Assembly (NCBI GenBank): GCA_964019415.1
Contig: OZ025874.1
Span: 5,311,092 to 5,375,091 of the forward strand
Direction of reading: 5' to 3'
Length of the DNA stretch: 64,000 bases
Source: Ianthella basta
Lineage: Eukaryota > Porifera > Demospongiae > Verongiida > Ianthellidae
Part shown: one piece after another, positions 33,049 to 47,100 of the stretch
Layout: each line of letters opens with the position of its first letter
Numbering within the stretch: position 1 is the first letter of the stretch
Translations under genes and position numbers: made by a program
Notes under the pieces: model-generated
What the model was told of the DNA's origin: nothing
The model's input: the letters and a program-made list of their open reading frames with translations, nothing else
The model's database searches: none

Positions 33049-36000
33049 ATGCTATCCGGAGCAAATGATCCGTATGCGAACAGCAGCTCTTCGGCCATGG
33101 TCTTCTACGTCCTGGTTATAATCCTATTCCTGGCTGTCTACGTGTGGTACAGGTGAGAATAACACGACGTACTAACACCTTTGATGGTTAGCAGCCTGGA
33201 GTGTGTTGAAGGATTATGATTTTTCATAGCAAACGCATGTAAGCCAAACCTATAGTAGAGACTGCAGGCTCAAATATGCCTTCAGTTTTGACAATATGTT
33301 GGTAGCATTTTCGGATTCACCTACCTTTTGCGATCTGTATGAGACTTTTTTCATCCAATTCCGTTAGGTAGAAGCTGAATTACAAGCTTCTGAATATTGT
33401 TACCGTACGATTTTTTTCTGACACGTAGTAATAGGAATTACGGTATGTAGAGTGCGGAATCACATTTCGGCCGGCATCATATTTCGGCCACTCGTTCTAC
33501 ACAGCCAAACGCATCCAGGGCTTTAAACTTGGTACATATGGAGGGCACACCAGTGTAACCTGGGGCTGAAAAGAAAAAGCCTACAGCTGTCTTCAATGTC
33601 ACACTAGACGGTAGAGAACGAAGTGGCCGAAGTAATATTACTTCGGCCGGAAGGCATCTTACTTCGGCCACCGTCTGTATCTCCACCGAAAGCCATTCGT
33701 TTTGGATTTGGATTTCACTGGTGTGGAGCTACATCCTTGCCCTACTCACAGTAACATGCAGAGTATAGAGCGTTCGACGGTCGCGCTGTGGTGCTTCGCT
33801 ATATTGACCCTGGTGGAGGGATCATACTTCGGCCACCCTGTATGGAGGTCACCATTTCACGGCCGGCGTCCGTATCTCCGCAAAACGCCTTCATTTCGGA
33901 GTTAGATTTCACTGACATCTGGCCACATCATTGCCCTGCTCACAGAGGCATCTAGGAGTGAGAGGGCTCTTCAATGGCGCGGTAATCCTTCGTGATATGG
34001 GGCCGGGTGGGGGGATCACGTTTCGGCCGGAAAGCATAATAATTGGTCTAGCGTCTATATCTCCATTGAATCGCCTTCGTTCTGGATTGGGATTGCACTG
34101 ATACAAAGCCAAGTCATTGCAGTACTGACAAGAGCTTGTAGAGGCAATCCAGAACGAAGGCGATTCAATGGAGATATAGACGCTAGACCAATTATTATGC
34201 TTTCCGGCCGAAACGTGATCCCCCCACCCGGCCCCATATCACGAAGGATTACCGCGCCATTGAAGAGCCCTCTCACTCCTAGATGCCTCTGTGAGCAGGG
34301 CAATGATGTGGCCAGATGTCAGTGAAATCTAACTCCGAAATGAAGGCGTTTTGCGGAGATACGGACGCCGGCCGTGAAATGGTGACCTCCATACAGGGTG
34401 GCCGAAGTATGATCCCTCCACCAGGGTCAATATAGCGAAGCACCACAGCGCGACCGTCGAACGCTCTATACTCTGCATGCTACTGTGAGTAGGGCAAGGA
34501 TGTTACGCCACTGATTACAGCACTTTCACGTTCCTTCTAATAGCCAGCTGGCTGAAAGGTGGCCCACTACACATTACCATAGAAACTGAGCGCCCATTAC
34601 TCAAAGCCAGTACTATCAGTCAACATGAAAGTACTAAGGTCTGATAGATCTTCCAACGATCTTTCGTTTGATATCAAGTTTGCTGAGTTTCGTTTCTTCT
34701 GGTACCAGCGGCGAGCTCTTTAATTTGACATACCACGCGGTATTAGCGAATCGGTCAGACATTTTTGCTGCGATTGCGCAAGACATCTGCAATATCTATC
34801 TATAGTAGGGTCAGGCAGAAATCGGACGCCAGATCTCAGCCATAAGCAGATCATTTTTCTTGGTTCTTGGTCTATATGCTCAACAGGGGTATGCAACATG
34901 GTACACTTGATGAAAGCCAGAGTGGCGCCCTGCTTCAGAAGTTCTAGCGAAAAATGCAAAGCGTCCGAAGTAATATTACTTCGGACCGAAGGCATGTAAC
35001 TTCGGACCGTCGCACGTTCATCACGAAGAGCAAAGATCTGTCCACTTTACATGACTGTCAAACAGGCACACTCCAGTCCTGGTCACATCCGAAGTTTCGA
35101 ATGAAATGTATTCGTCGCGACGGAGCATGAGGGCTTAGAACCGAAGGCGTTGCGGTCATCAATAATCGGACTAATTTCCATCAACATAAAGCTGCAGATC
35201 GCCTTTTCTTCTCTTTTAGTGCCTTTTCTTCTAAATACATTACCTCATTTTGTGCTTCGTCAGTCCTGGTCACATCCGAAGTTTCGAATGATTCCTAACA
35301 TTGCTGGAGTATGTACGTATATAGCCTCGTCCCCAGGCCCTTTTTAATTGCGGGGGAAGAAGAAAAGGGCCTGGTACACACTGTTATGATGACGTCACGC
35401 TTCCGTAAGATGGCGCGTTTGTATATCTCGGTGCCAAACGTCCGCGAGACTTCGTACGTGTTGCATTTGCTTGTCGGAGGTTATCCCCAAGCACCCAAAT
35501 GCCTTGTTCAGCCCAGCGGGGTCGAAGGGAGACGTTTCAGGAAGCTGTAGTTAGCATCTGGTAATGTCATTCTAAGAAAGCGACGGTCTGCCGTCAGAAT
35601 TGCCGAACGAAACCCCAGCTCATCGCAAACACACTGCGCAAGGTCCGCCGACTAGCTACACTTCGCAGCTTACCATCACATTCAATGTCGAAAAAAGGCA
35701 GCACCTTGTAGCGAGTGGAAATCCCAAACAGTCTCTCGCTAGCCAAAAGTAAACGTCCTCCCGCTCGTACAAGAGAAGAGCGGCAGCCAGCTGCTCGCGT
35801 TTCAGTGCGATGTCAGGCAGTCCGACACAAAAAAAGAGAGTATGAATGCGCCTTCACTGAATCCGCCCTTGAACGTTATACGGATAATATACTGGCGTGT
35901 CAGATTCCGTTCCCCCACTTTTGGGGGGAAAGGTTGCGCAATCGCAACAGTGTACACCAGGCCGTCCTTCCCGCCCACGCTAATTATCGCGGACGGCCTG

Positions 36001-36275
36001 GGGACGAGGCTAGTGTGTATACAGTGTGGTAGTGTTATGTATGAACTCGTTGTGTTGTAGCTACATATGTAGTTGAGCATGTTTCTCTCCCCATTCCACT
36101 CTACAGGAAGCCTCAACCACGTCTCACCTGCGGACAGCTGCTGCTGCTAATTCTCCTCCTCTTCCTCTTTCTCATCCTGGCCCTATACTTGGCATTGTCA
36201 TGGCTACATGTCACATGTAACTCCTGCTCTGGCTTCATGTACTATGTCACCCTCCCATCACGTGGGCTCATTTGA
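33049..36275 (+). CDS. Predicted two-exon small membrane protein with P450-type anchor exon (copy 2)
   Basis: Copy 2 counterpart of the gene at 1520-4753. Exon 1 is 33049-33152 and exon 2 is 36107-36275, with identical splice sites and phase. Both copies keep the frame. The only coding change I see in exon 2 is a Trp-to-Gly substitution four residues from the end, in the last exposed segment. The gene reads toward the 3' end of the intact P450 (stop at 38179), leaving about 1.9 kb between the stops, so the 3' ends could overlap as antisense transcripts. It may be a new chimeric gene or an unspliced remnant of the duplicated P450 5' end. Confidence 0.5.
33259..34799. mobile_element. 1.54-kb insertion flanked by 9-bp repeats (copy 2)
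   Basis: Same insertion as in copy 1, with CTATAGTAG at 33250-33258 and 34800-34808. It is slightly shorter because the palindrome lacks two small insertions found in copy 1. Confidence 0.6.
33731..34503. repeat. Giant palindrome, ~365-bp arms (copy 2)
   Basis: Counterpart of 2201-2983. The two indels that distinguish the arms in copy 1 are absent here, so the arms are more nearly perfect complements than in copy 1. Confidence 0.92.
35322..36012. mobile_element. MITE with 9-bp target duplication (copy 2)
   Basis: Copy 2 version of the element at 3802-4490, with the same ends and flanks and a few single-base indels inside. Confidence 0.85.
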
Positions 36276-38178
36276 ACATGTGAGGCGCTTTCTGTGTATT
36301 TGGCTGAGTGCGTGACACATTTGCTGGTGTGACAGTGTTTCTTTCATTCTGTAAACTCTTGGGTAGAGATCCCTACCTAATACTGCTGGTATTGTACTTT
36401 CATAACAAACACATTTCTTCCTGCCCATCGAGACTAGCTTTAGTGCACATGTGGTTATGATATGCATTCCCTATTTAACTGATGTCTTTTGCTTCATTTG
36501 ATGAACTTCTCATTTGCAACTCTTCAGAGTAAGCAAGTATTTACGTGTTTATAGCGGATCTTATGCAACAGCATCTCCTCTTCACCTCATGCCAGTCCAC
36601 TCTTATAGTCCAAGATTTATGTTGCTGCTCCAAATGTCAGCGAGTTACAGCCTTAAGTACTGCCAGCATACAGATCAATTTGCCTTTGTTGTGTTCTCCT
36701 GTGGAAGCAAAACTGAATACACACCATGACCGCTGTTGGCACATTAGACTGGAAGGGCTGGCTGGTCAATATTTTTCAGCATTCATCATGCCAACATGGC
36801 ACATTGTGTGTGGTGCATGTGATTCAGACGGTGATAATGCCGTACACTATCAATTTGCTGTCTTTCTGTACAGGACTACTACCCGTCACATATTCAAGTA
36901 CTTTCACAAGTTAGAAGTATTAGATAATCAGCTGGTTTTGTAGCATTAGCAAATTATTAACGTCTTTAACATACCAGGCTATTGGAATAGTGTATTTTAC
37001 CATAGTTGTGTACTGCTTTGGGTGCACTGTAGAGTTTAGTGTTAAATTTATAATGTAGTTGTATTATTATCTGAACTGTCAGTAGAAATGTTTGGCATTA
37101 GTTTTGTTGTGCGTCAGAGTGGAATTGAGAGAACGCGCAATTTAATAATTATTAATCCTGTACTTATGGGGTGCCAAAGGCATCCCTATATTGCATGTTT
37201 TCACTTTTAGGTATTTGTATGGCTTTGATCTTCACTTAATTTGATCCTCGCCATAACAAGCGATAGTGGTGGCTGCCTACAACAATAACATTCTTAGACA
37301 GATTCATCTGTATATCTCTCATAACCTTGTCCATAAAGACGTCAGATAGGTATGGGGAAGGTACGTACACACCCCTGTCTCGAGAGCATACCTTGCCTTA
37401 CTATCAACCTACACATCAGATGTTTTGTTTGCCATGCACTCATATACATGCACCTCACTGCCACAAAGTTTTATTATTATAGTACTGTTATAATTATAGT
37501 CAACACTTCAAACACCTTATACCAGCTACAGAGATACTCAGAAGGATGATCTCTCTGTAGTTTGGCACTCATGCCCTACTTGATCTTCTCCTGTGTGGGG
37601 GTGGCTTAAATTCCCTCATGCTTTCTCCACACCGGTCTCCACATATTCATCAGCCTAAAGCTAGTCACGGTCACTTCCTGCCTTTATCAGCATTTCTCCT
37701 ACGGGCTATATATACCGCATATGCCTGCTGCCTTCCCCCCATTCAGCTTGTCTATAATTATATATATATTCAAAGTTAGCGTGCATGTTAATGACCCGGG
37801 TTTTGCATGCATGGAAAGGCCCTCCTCCTTAAGCTTGTTGCATGGACTGGCTGGTCCCCCTCTTTGCATGGACTGGCCCTCCTTGTTCCAAAGGTTTTTC
37901 CACCAGTGGTTTTGCTATACCTTGCAGGTACACACTGCACTGTCCCTACATTTGCCCTTGTTTTTGGAGGAAACATTTTTACACACCCTTTGACTATAAA
38001 TGTAACTAGTACATAGCTATATAACAGCAGCATATATTATACATGTATAATAATGACACATACACTTAATACATTGTATATGGCCAGGGTAACTGCATGC
38101 AGCTTATATACCAATACCTATTATACCTATACTATACTATAGAGCTAGGTACAGTGTTGCCTGAGTACAAATTTCCTT

Positions 38179-41100
38179 TTATTCATGATCATCTCTGGCT
38201 GTAAACTTCAGTTGGATTGGGTCCTCTGGCATGAGGCTAATACCAACCACTGTCTTCAATGGGACCTACAATGGCAATGAGGAGATCATTGTCTGCATCA
38301 TTTCACAAATTATTAAACACATCAATTCACATTTATGTCATATTCTGCTGAGACAGTTATGTCCCCTCTGCATGTAAATACTTGTCAAAGCATGACTGTA
38401 ATGGTGGCCATGTAGAATGATTTCTGCTTTTTCTTATGTGACTAACAGCTGATATCACCATAGTGACCATGTACACTGGTAAAGTATTCATGCATACCTG
38501 TGTGTCCACTGTTCTTTCCACAATGAAGTTTTGCAAGATTTCAACAACTGCCATTTTGATCACCATCACAGCATATCTGTTTCCAATGCAATTTCTCGGA
38601 CCTTCACTAAATGGGATGTAAGTGCAAGGTGGACGCTTCTCTATTTCTTCTGGAAGAAATCTAGGTGCAAAGAATTGCAGAGTTATCACATTTGCCTAAA
38701 AAGACTGTCTCTGCATATATAGAAACACCTGAAAACACACCTATCAGGATCAAACACTTCTGGTTGATGCCACCACTCTGGATTGTAGTGAAGGTAATAG
38801 ATTGGTATTTCAATAACAGCTCCAGCAGGAATGGTGTAGTTTCCCAATCTGGTGTCTGTTGAAATAAGACGAGTAATTCTGTACATTGTTGGTAGGTGGA
38901 AAATGGGGGGGAGAGGTGATACACATACTAGAAATAATAAAAATTTGCACAAAAAAGAATAAAAACAAGTAAAGGCTGTTACACAGTAGAGCATTAACCA
39001 TGACCCATACATGCAAGAATGCAGCACTGTGTATATCGGACTTGATGGTAACATCAAAGGAATATGGTGTACGCTAAAGTAGTTAATACCTGGCGATAAC
39101 TTAGTTATTATCGGGTCACCTAATGATAACTAAATATTAAAAAGGTAGGTAATAGTTGTCACCTATTGGTACAACTATCACCTCTTGACCTTTAGTTGTT
39201 ACCCTGACATGCATGGTTGATGTTCCCCTGATGTATCCTTCAGTCATTTGCATGTACAACTCATGCACATCCTTGCCCTGACCCAAGTGATGCTACCTTG
39301 GGTAGTCTTTCTGGTTGTGCCAGTTGCCCTTTGTGAGCACGGAAGCACTGTTCACTGACTCATGTAGGGCACTCATGTGAGTGTAACACGAATTCAGGAA
39401 CTGAATAGGATACAGGCCTAATTAGCTAGTATTGTGACAGACAGCTCCAAACTATACATAACACTGATTGGTCGACTTGCGCGTAAAGGCAGTGGACAGT
39501 GCACACAACAAAACTAAGGTAAAGTAGGGGTTCCTGACAACGGGTTTCTTAACACGGCGTGCCACCTATCGCCTGTACGCGAAGGAACAGATTCTGTGTT
39601 TGCACGCTTTTAGCGCAGGCGTCAATGTGATGACAGACTGGGTGTTCCTGTATCCTTGTTCCTTCACTTACAGGTGGACAGCAGTGCCCCCTATTTTGAA
39701 CACCCTATCTTGTTCTGAACCCCTCTTTACCTTATCTGTTCCTCAAACGCAGCTTGCAGGCGTCTTCAAGCCAGGAATAATACTTGACAAGATTCTATGG
39801 GAATCTTCTTCTGAGGTCTGGTGTCTGTTACTGTAACTTGAAATACATGTTTCAATATGCCTAGACTAACTCATAGTTGTGTTAAATGGTCCAACATACT
39901 CAACAGAAACACAGCTATCAACAAAACTCACAATGCAGGACATTTCAATCCTTGTGCTGAGATGTCCTGCAGTTGCACTTTCATTGACAGTTGTGTTCCT
40001 GTGCAGTTCATCCTGGCTTATCATTGGATATAAATGTAATGTGTTCAAAGCAAACTGAGCGAATATCCCACTAGCATGCAGACGTTATGTCACCCCTACC
40101 TGGAAAATGGTGGGTAAATCCTTAGTGTTTCCTTCACTACCATATCCAAGTATTCCAGGTCAGTGAGGACATCATACAAAGACGTAACCTAAAAAGGCAA
40201 AAAAGGCAACTAGATCTAAAATACATGCATTTACGCTTGACAAATCATTTAGCACATGAATAGTAACATTATAACGAATGTTAATGTTCTGAAAATTCCC
40301 TTCCAGTTTTGACGAATGGCCATGCAATATGGTAGAAATTAATGACTTAGCTCAGGTCATCTCAATGAGGCGTCTAAGAACTTAGCTAAATTATTTAGTG
40401 TGTTAGGGACATATAATGGGGATTCCTCAGCAAAATGCTCTAAGGTATTCATCCAACAGGATTTAATGGCCTAAATCATTTAAGGCGTAAGCTTAATATA
40501 TAATAGAGTTGGTGTGGCTGCACAGGGATCTAAACTAAGTTCTTTCTTAATTCTGGCTGCCGGCAGCCATTTCTAATTTCGTCATATACTGTGCAGTAAA
40601 CAAATAAAGCAGCTGAGCCCCCCATCAAAGGTTGGGCTAAATCTGTCACTGGTTATTGGTGTGACCATGTGACAGCATCATGATTCTTCGTGATCCGCCC
40701 CCTGATCTGTAATCCATATGCCCCCCTGATAGAAGCTGGTTATACAATTCAGATTCAGGTTCATCGAACATGCATGTCCTTGGGCTTCACGCTCGGTGTG
40801 AATATCCAATAAACCCTCGTCCTCGTTGTATATATATCAGATGCATACCCACCTCCAAGTGTAAGAGACACAACATGACAACTCACCTTGTTGTTTTCCA
40901 AGCAATTCCTAATCTCCCTCTCCAACTTGCTCTGCACTTCAGGGTTCATGGCAAGTGAGTACAGAACAAAAGCCAAAGTGTGTGATGTGGTATCGGTACC
41001 AGCAAGGAGGAAAGTAACTGTCTGGGCAACTGTCTCATCTGCACTCATTTTCTCATCGGCGTCAATAATTAACTGCAGGATATCTTGATGCTGATAAAAG

Positions 41101-44100
41101 CCACAATGAGAAAACGGGAACCAACAGCATTCACAGTTTAACTATGTTTTAGTCCAGCTCTAGCTAAGCCATAATATGCATTACTACTGACATACTATAT
41201 ACAGTGGAACCTGTCTAAGATGGTCACTGTGTTTGGCAGCCACCTCTCTAAAACAGCCAGCCTCCCTGGCCTCAAATAGGCAGCTATCTTAGACAGGTTT
41301 CACTGTAGTAACTTTACAGCACAGCTAAGACCAACTTGTCTTGGTGACAGAGAAGGACAGAATCTGCAACTGCTACGATCAGACAATTAGGAAGGACAAT
41401 TAGGAACAGCCAATAGACCAGTTGCATAATAAGTCACGTGCTGCCCAAACGGGGCACTACTAAAACTCGAGACCATAACAGTGTACGTACGTATAGGGCA
41501 TGTGAGGTGCAAAGAAAAGCGAAATGGCGTCTGAATGAACAGGAACAATGTTGCCAAGCAGTGGTGAAAAGGAAAAAGGCTTACCCGACAAGTTGTGGAC
41601 CGTGAATCAAGTGCGTGACTACTTGCAGAAGCAAAACAGATGACTCACGGGCAGAAAGAACGATCTCCAGTGCCTATAAGTGCACAGACGCAATGATTAC
41701 GTTGTTGCTGGCTTTTGTTTTCTGTTCTCAATGTGAGGCTCTTGTTTTGTGCTTACCTAGTTATGCAGTGCCCAGTTTTATCACCAGCGTCCAGAAGGTA
41801 TCCCCTCGTCGCGTCAGAAGCGCAAGGGTACTGATGGTGCTACTCTTGCTGCAAAGGAAACCTGGTCTGGCCAACATCTGGCTGGTCTGGCCAGCCCAAC
41901 ATTCTCCCGGCCGTCATGACGCCGGTGATCCTAGCACAACTTCTGCAAACTGGAAAGGCTATATATGTCCCGTGATACAGTGCAGTTGACGCAGAAGTCT
42001 CTTGAGCATGGCCATGAGTTCTTTTTTGGGGGGTATGTGCATGATGTGAAGGTATGCAAAGCCTGTGCCAAATTTTATGTACAGTCAGAATGTTGGGAAT
42101 CACAGCATGTGGAATATGCACAGAAAGTTGTTCTGTCTGAGGTGCAGCAGTTAAACGGCCCTGGAATGGAACCCAAAGAAAAATGAATAACTGCACAGCT
42201 GCTTGTAATATATGCTTCTTGTTCCTTGTTATGCTGGAACAAGTGGTGGTCTGTGCCAGCATGTGTTTACACTACTCATTCTCTTGCAGCACCATGCACT
42301 CACATCTCCACCTGCAGCATCTCTCCCTGGCTCAGATTCGATCACAAGTGGTAAGAAGCTATGGGGACCCCGGGAGCGAGACATCACACCAAGGACAATG
42401 ATGGAAACCATGGTAGAAAAAGCCAAGGATCCATTGCAGAGAAAGAAAAGCGCTATAACATGCAGCCTCTATGAAGCAAGGAGACCAGCCACCCGGAAGC
42501 TATCCAAAGACAACATTGGTGCACACAAAGAAGACTGCCGTATGCGACCAATGTTACCGTCCAGCACCAGCGATCTACCATATGTCCAGACGCAGTATGG
42601 TGAAGCCCTGCTTGGCAGTGTATTGTCCCATCAACTCGTTGGTAGTATGGATACATCTAGGGAACAGGTACTGCATGCTAAGAGGAGAGGAGATCGGTTG
42701 GAATGAGCTGCTGAAAAGAAGAGGAAATTCTTGTCACAATCTAACCATCCATCTTTGTCTTCTTCTTGCCAATGGTCTGAAGAAATCATACAAAAATATC
42801 AGAGGCGAGACGCAGAGGGCTATGATGTACCAGATGAGGACTATGAGACGTGGCTGAGTTCACTGCCTACAGGGGTACGAACAGAATGAACTGACCTTCA
42901 CCTCTCTGGTACGAGTGCTTTACCTGAAATGGGAGTAGTTCCTTTTGCGGTGCAAGCATCAGATAACTCCATCCAATTCCCGGTCCTACCACTTGTTTGC
43001 AAATCAATCGCTGAGACGTCATTGCACGGGCCACACTCCATCTCCCTTGACGAAGCCCAACACATCCAACAATCGACTGTAGGACAAGCTTCAAATGTAC
43101 AGTGGCTGGAGCTGCATGCATGCACTATTATCTCCTTGAACTTTAAGAAGATTATTAGTCGTCAGTCTGCTTATACCATGGAGTTTTTCAGCTCAATCTT
43201 CGAACAGCATGACATTGGTCATGTACCAGCCATCCATCACGGGAGAGTGAATGAAAGCCATGCTGCACAGTTGTATTTTGAGATAAAGAATGATGAAGGA
43301 AGCCTGTTGTCATTCAGGAGTGTGGCTTATGCCTACATCAGGAGTACTGACTTCTTGGTGCCTCCCCAGATCGTATTGTGTACGATAACTCTACAGATGA
43401 CTGTTTTGGCCTGCTAGAGGTGAAGTGCCCTTACAAGGTGTACACACTTCACAAGACTGTTGGGAGGCATGTGATGATTCAGTTTTGCTGCATGCTGATT
43501 GATGGACAGCCACATTTGAAGACAACACAAGTACATTATCATCAAGTCCAGGGCCAGATGGCAATCACAAGTTTGCATTGGTGTCACTTTGTAGTTTGGG
43601 TGGGCCATGGAGACCTTCATGTTGAACGTATCTGCTTTAAACCTGAGATGTGGAAAGGTGAAATGCTGCCCAAGCTAGTAACTGCCCACCAACAGTAGTA
43701 CATGGACCTGTGTACACCACGTTGACTTTTGACATGTTTGGTGACAAAGGTGGGATTTCAAATCACAAGCCTGAGCCGTGTTTTCTCCGTGGGTCTCTTC
43801 ATCTGGGAACCTCAGCACTCATCTGTGTCTGCAATCACCTTACCACGATAGTTTGTCAGCAGACAGCAAGCAGTCCAAATTTGGTTGATGGAGTCAGCCA
43901 TTGAGAGTGGAATCACCCCTTGCAATAGGTGATATTGCTGCTTTACCTGGCCAATAACTCCTTCAACATCTCTGGCAATGCGCTGTGTTGTGATAACATC
44001 CTCTTTCTGGAAGTGGCCGGCACCTTTAAAAGTAAGAATGTTCAGCAGGATGTCGTGCTTTGCAAGCAAGTCTTGAATGTCAAAGCCACAGTCAGCCATT

Positions 44101-47100
44101 ATTGCTTTACCTTTGGGTACTACCTGTAACAGATCAAGGAACCTAGACTTGATTGTCAACTCACAGTCACTGATTGAACCTTTGAACAGAGTACTGATAA
44201 AAGAAAGGCACCATTTGGGGCAATACCCACCAGTCCTTTCATCGTAGCATGCGACTTAATAGCATTGTGATTTCGGGATCTTTCCTAGCTTGCTCCAGTT
44301 CAACTTGGAGTGTATCATACTCCAGTGCACACATAGCCACTCTCACCTCAGCTGCCACACCCAACAAACTTCTCTCTCATGGCATGGGGCGAGTCTTGAC
44401 CGTGGCACTCCAAGCAAATAGGGTACTGCCTCGCATTTCAGGTGACGTTTTTTGACTTGATCCCCCACTTCCTTGTCGCGAACCAGTGGAAAAGTCGGCA
44501 GCAGTGAAATGAGCGCAACAGACAGCTGTAGACAAAGTATTTTGAAGTGTTGTCCCACATCACGCCTGATAGCCACAAGCCAACGTTTCCTCAGGTCTAT
44601 GTTCGCCGGAAAGCCATGAAAAGACAAGTTGGGACACTTGTCATGATGGTTGTTGCAGTTTAGCACCCATCAGTGATCACGTGCTGACATTCTGCTACTG
44701 ACTGGATGAAAGAGGCCACGAAACAAGCTGAGCAAGAAGTACATAGAAACACTTTCCAACAGACCCACTGCAACAATAAAATGGCACACCCAAAAGGAGC
44801 TTGCCCCGTTTGGGCGCGCCATTTTATTATGCAATCGGTCTATTAGGAAGGACACATGTATCATTACAAATACAGCTAATATTCACACCCCATCTAGCAT
44901 GCTGTGTAATCACTTGTTATCCCAGACTGTACCAGGTGTGCAGTGCGCACTTCAGTGGCTGACTTCAGCTATTACATGTAGGACATGTCCTTCACCATTG
45001 TAGAGTTACTATGATAAGGCCAAGCCATTTCATGAAGCACCAAACATGCAACACATGGGTCAATTTGAAACAGAATGTTAACCTTGACTGGAGAGGCTTT
45101 TCTGGCATTGATCAGTTCAGTACTGGAGTCAATGATTCTCAGCATGGCTTTACCAGCTGGGGTTCTGTCTATCATCATTGGTACAATCCTCATGAGCCAT
45201 GGAAAAGCACCTACAAGTGTGCAGAGTAAGGTACGTACTTGACAAAACAGCAGCTGCAGAGTGCAGGGTTAGTATGCCCAGCAAATGTCTATCAATTTGC
45301 AATCCTGATCAGTTTCATCTCCCATGTGGAGGTCATCCTGTGTATAACACAGACAGATAAATATGCACTGCTACTAGCTTAACAAAGCAGGGTTACTGAA
45401 GTTGTTTGTACAATCCTTATCTGGCTGTAAACCTTTGCTGTTTCTTAGACTGGGAATTAAGGAATCTTCAAAAATCCTTCATATTTAGACGATGAACAAT
45501 ATTGGCATAAAGTACTGATCGGTTCTTAAGCGCATGCGCTTACAGCTCTGGCAGGATAGAAATATGTGCGTAATAAAAGGATATGTGCTTAACATACGAA
45601 AGAGTATAGAAGTTACTATTATAAGCAAATGTTATATTAGGATGGCCACCATGTAGTGTAGTACGTGAGTTCTCATTTAAGTGCTATTTTACTAGTTATA
45701 GTCATTATTACACTTCAGGCAAAGGCTAGGCTACCAGGGAGTCTTTTTATGCACCTAATAGAAGGGGTGAACCTAGGCACCTATCAAATGGGGTTAAAGA
45801 AATGGTAAAGAAATGTGCACTTAACAGAGGATATGTGCATATAAGGAGGATGTGCTTAACAACTGATCAGTACGGTAACTGATTTGTGAACTCACTTGCA
45901 ACAATATTGGGCACAGCTATTTGTGCAGGCTTAAAATGCTGAAATATAGCCATAGCATCTCTTGCAAAATTCACTGCACTGGTCTCTTCTCCCTCTTGAT
46001 CACCCAGCAGATTAAGCAACCTCCCAAAGAAAGATGCCGTATTGAGTTCTATAGTGAAATCTTTGCACAGCGGAAGAACATCTATACTTTGTTGATCACA
46101 TGACAATCTTGTCACCTTGTCAATGAGTCTCATGGTACTCCTCTTGACAATAGGCTCTAACTGAAGAATGTGCAAGAATGCAGGTGGACACTATACCATA
46201 AGTTTGTATTCAAATCTACTAACTTGAACAATGTTGCATACAAAACATGTGAATCTACACACACTAACATGCCAACATGTAAATGCAAGCATACTTGCAT
46301 GCATACATAGTATGTGCATATAGGTGACACACAATGTTACCATTTTTAGCCTTTTGCTTGTGAACATCGGGTTGAGTATCTGTCTATGACACTTCCAGTC
46401 ATCCTCTTGAGCAGACAACAGAGATTCTGTATTACTATTTCGACAAAACCGTAGGATCTTGGCAAAGAACTACAGTGTAAAAGTGCAAGAGACCACATGT
46501 TACTCACACATCATGAGATAGCTACAATAATAAATCTGAGAAAGCACCACATCCACTATAACCAGTTGCACATAACCGCAATAACAAATACAAAGCACAT
46601 AATTATGTATAAAAACAAGCTTTTGTAAAATGTAGACCTTGAGCGCCGCCATCTTGAATCGCCCAAAATATACATACATACATACTCCATTATGAAATGA
46701 AGCCATAAGAATACCTAAAAGTGAAAACAATATAGGGGTGCCTTCTGTTCACTAATCCAATCAAAATCGTCTCCCCTATCTCCTCTTGATGATGCCCACG
46801 TCACTGGCAACTGACAACGAACAGAAAAACTCTTAGGCATTCATGAACCTTCTCGTTGCACTCCTCTGCCATCTGCCCTTAACCCTATTCTGTAGGGAGG
46901 CCATTTGACAAGAAATGAAGGAATAGTTTGCAGTGGCAAGTGTGTATTACAGCAGATACAAAATGGCTGTGACGTCGTCATAAAACTTTCACGCATACTC
47001 TGCCCGCAACGTACAGCTACAGGATTTAGAATCACGAGCGAAGCAATTGGTATGCTCTCTGAAATTTAGAATCATTGTTTAGACTCATGTTACCATGGAA

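Larger units (their letters stand above)
41412..44844. mobile_element. Harbinger-like transposon with YqaJ and THAP-DDE ORFs (copy 2)
   Basis: It sits at the same insertion site as 10224-13617, so it was present before the duplication. The copies differ by a few percent, including a 48-bp segment near 42513 present only here. Confidence 0.75.
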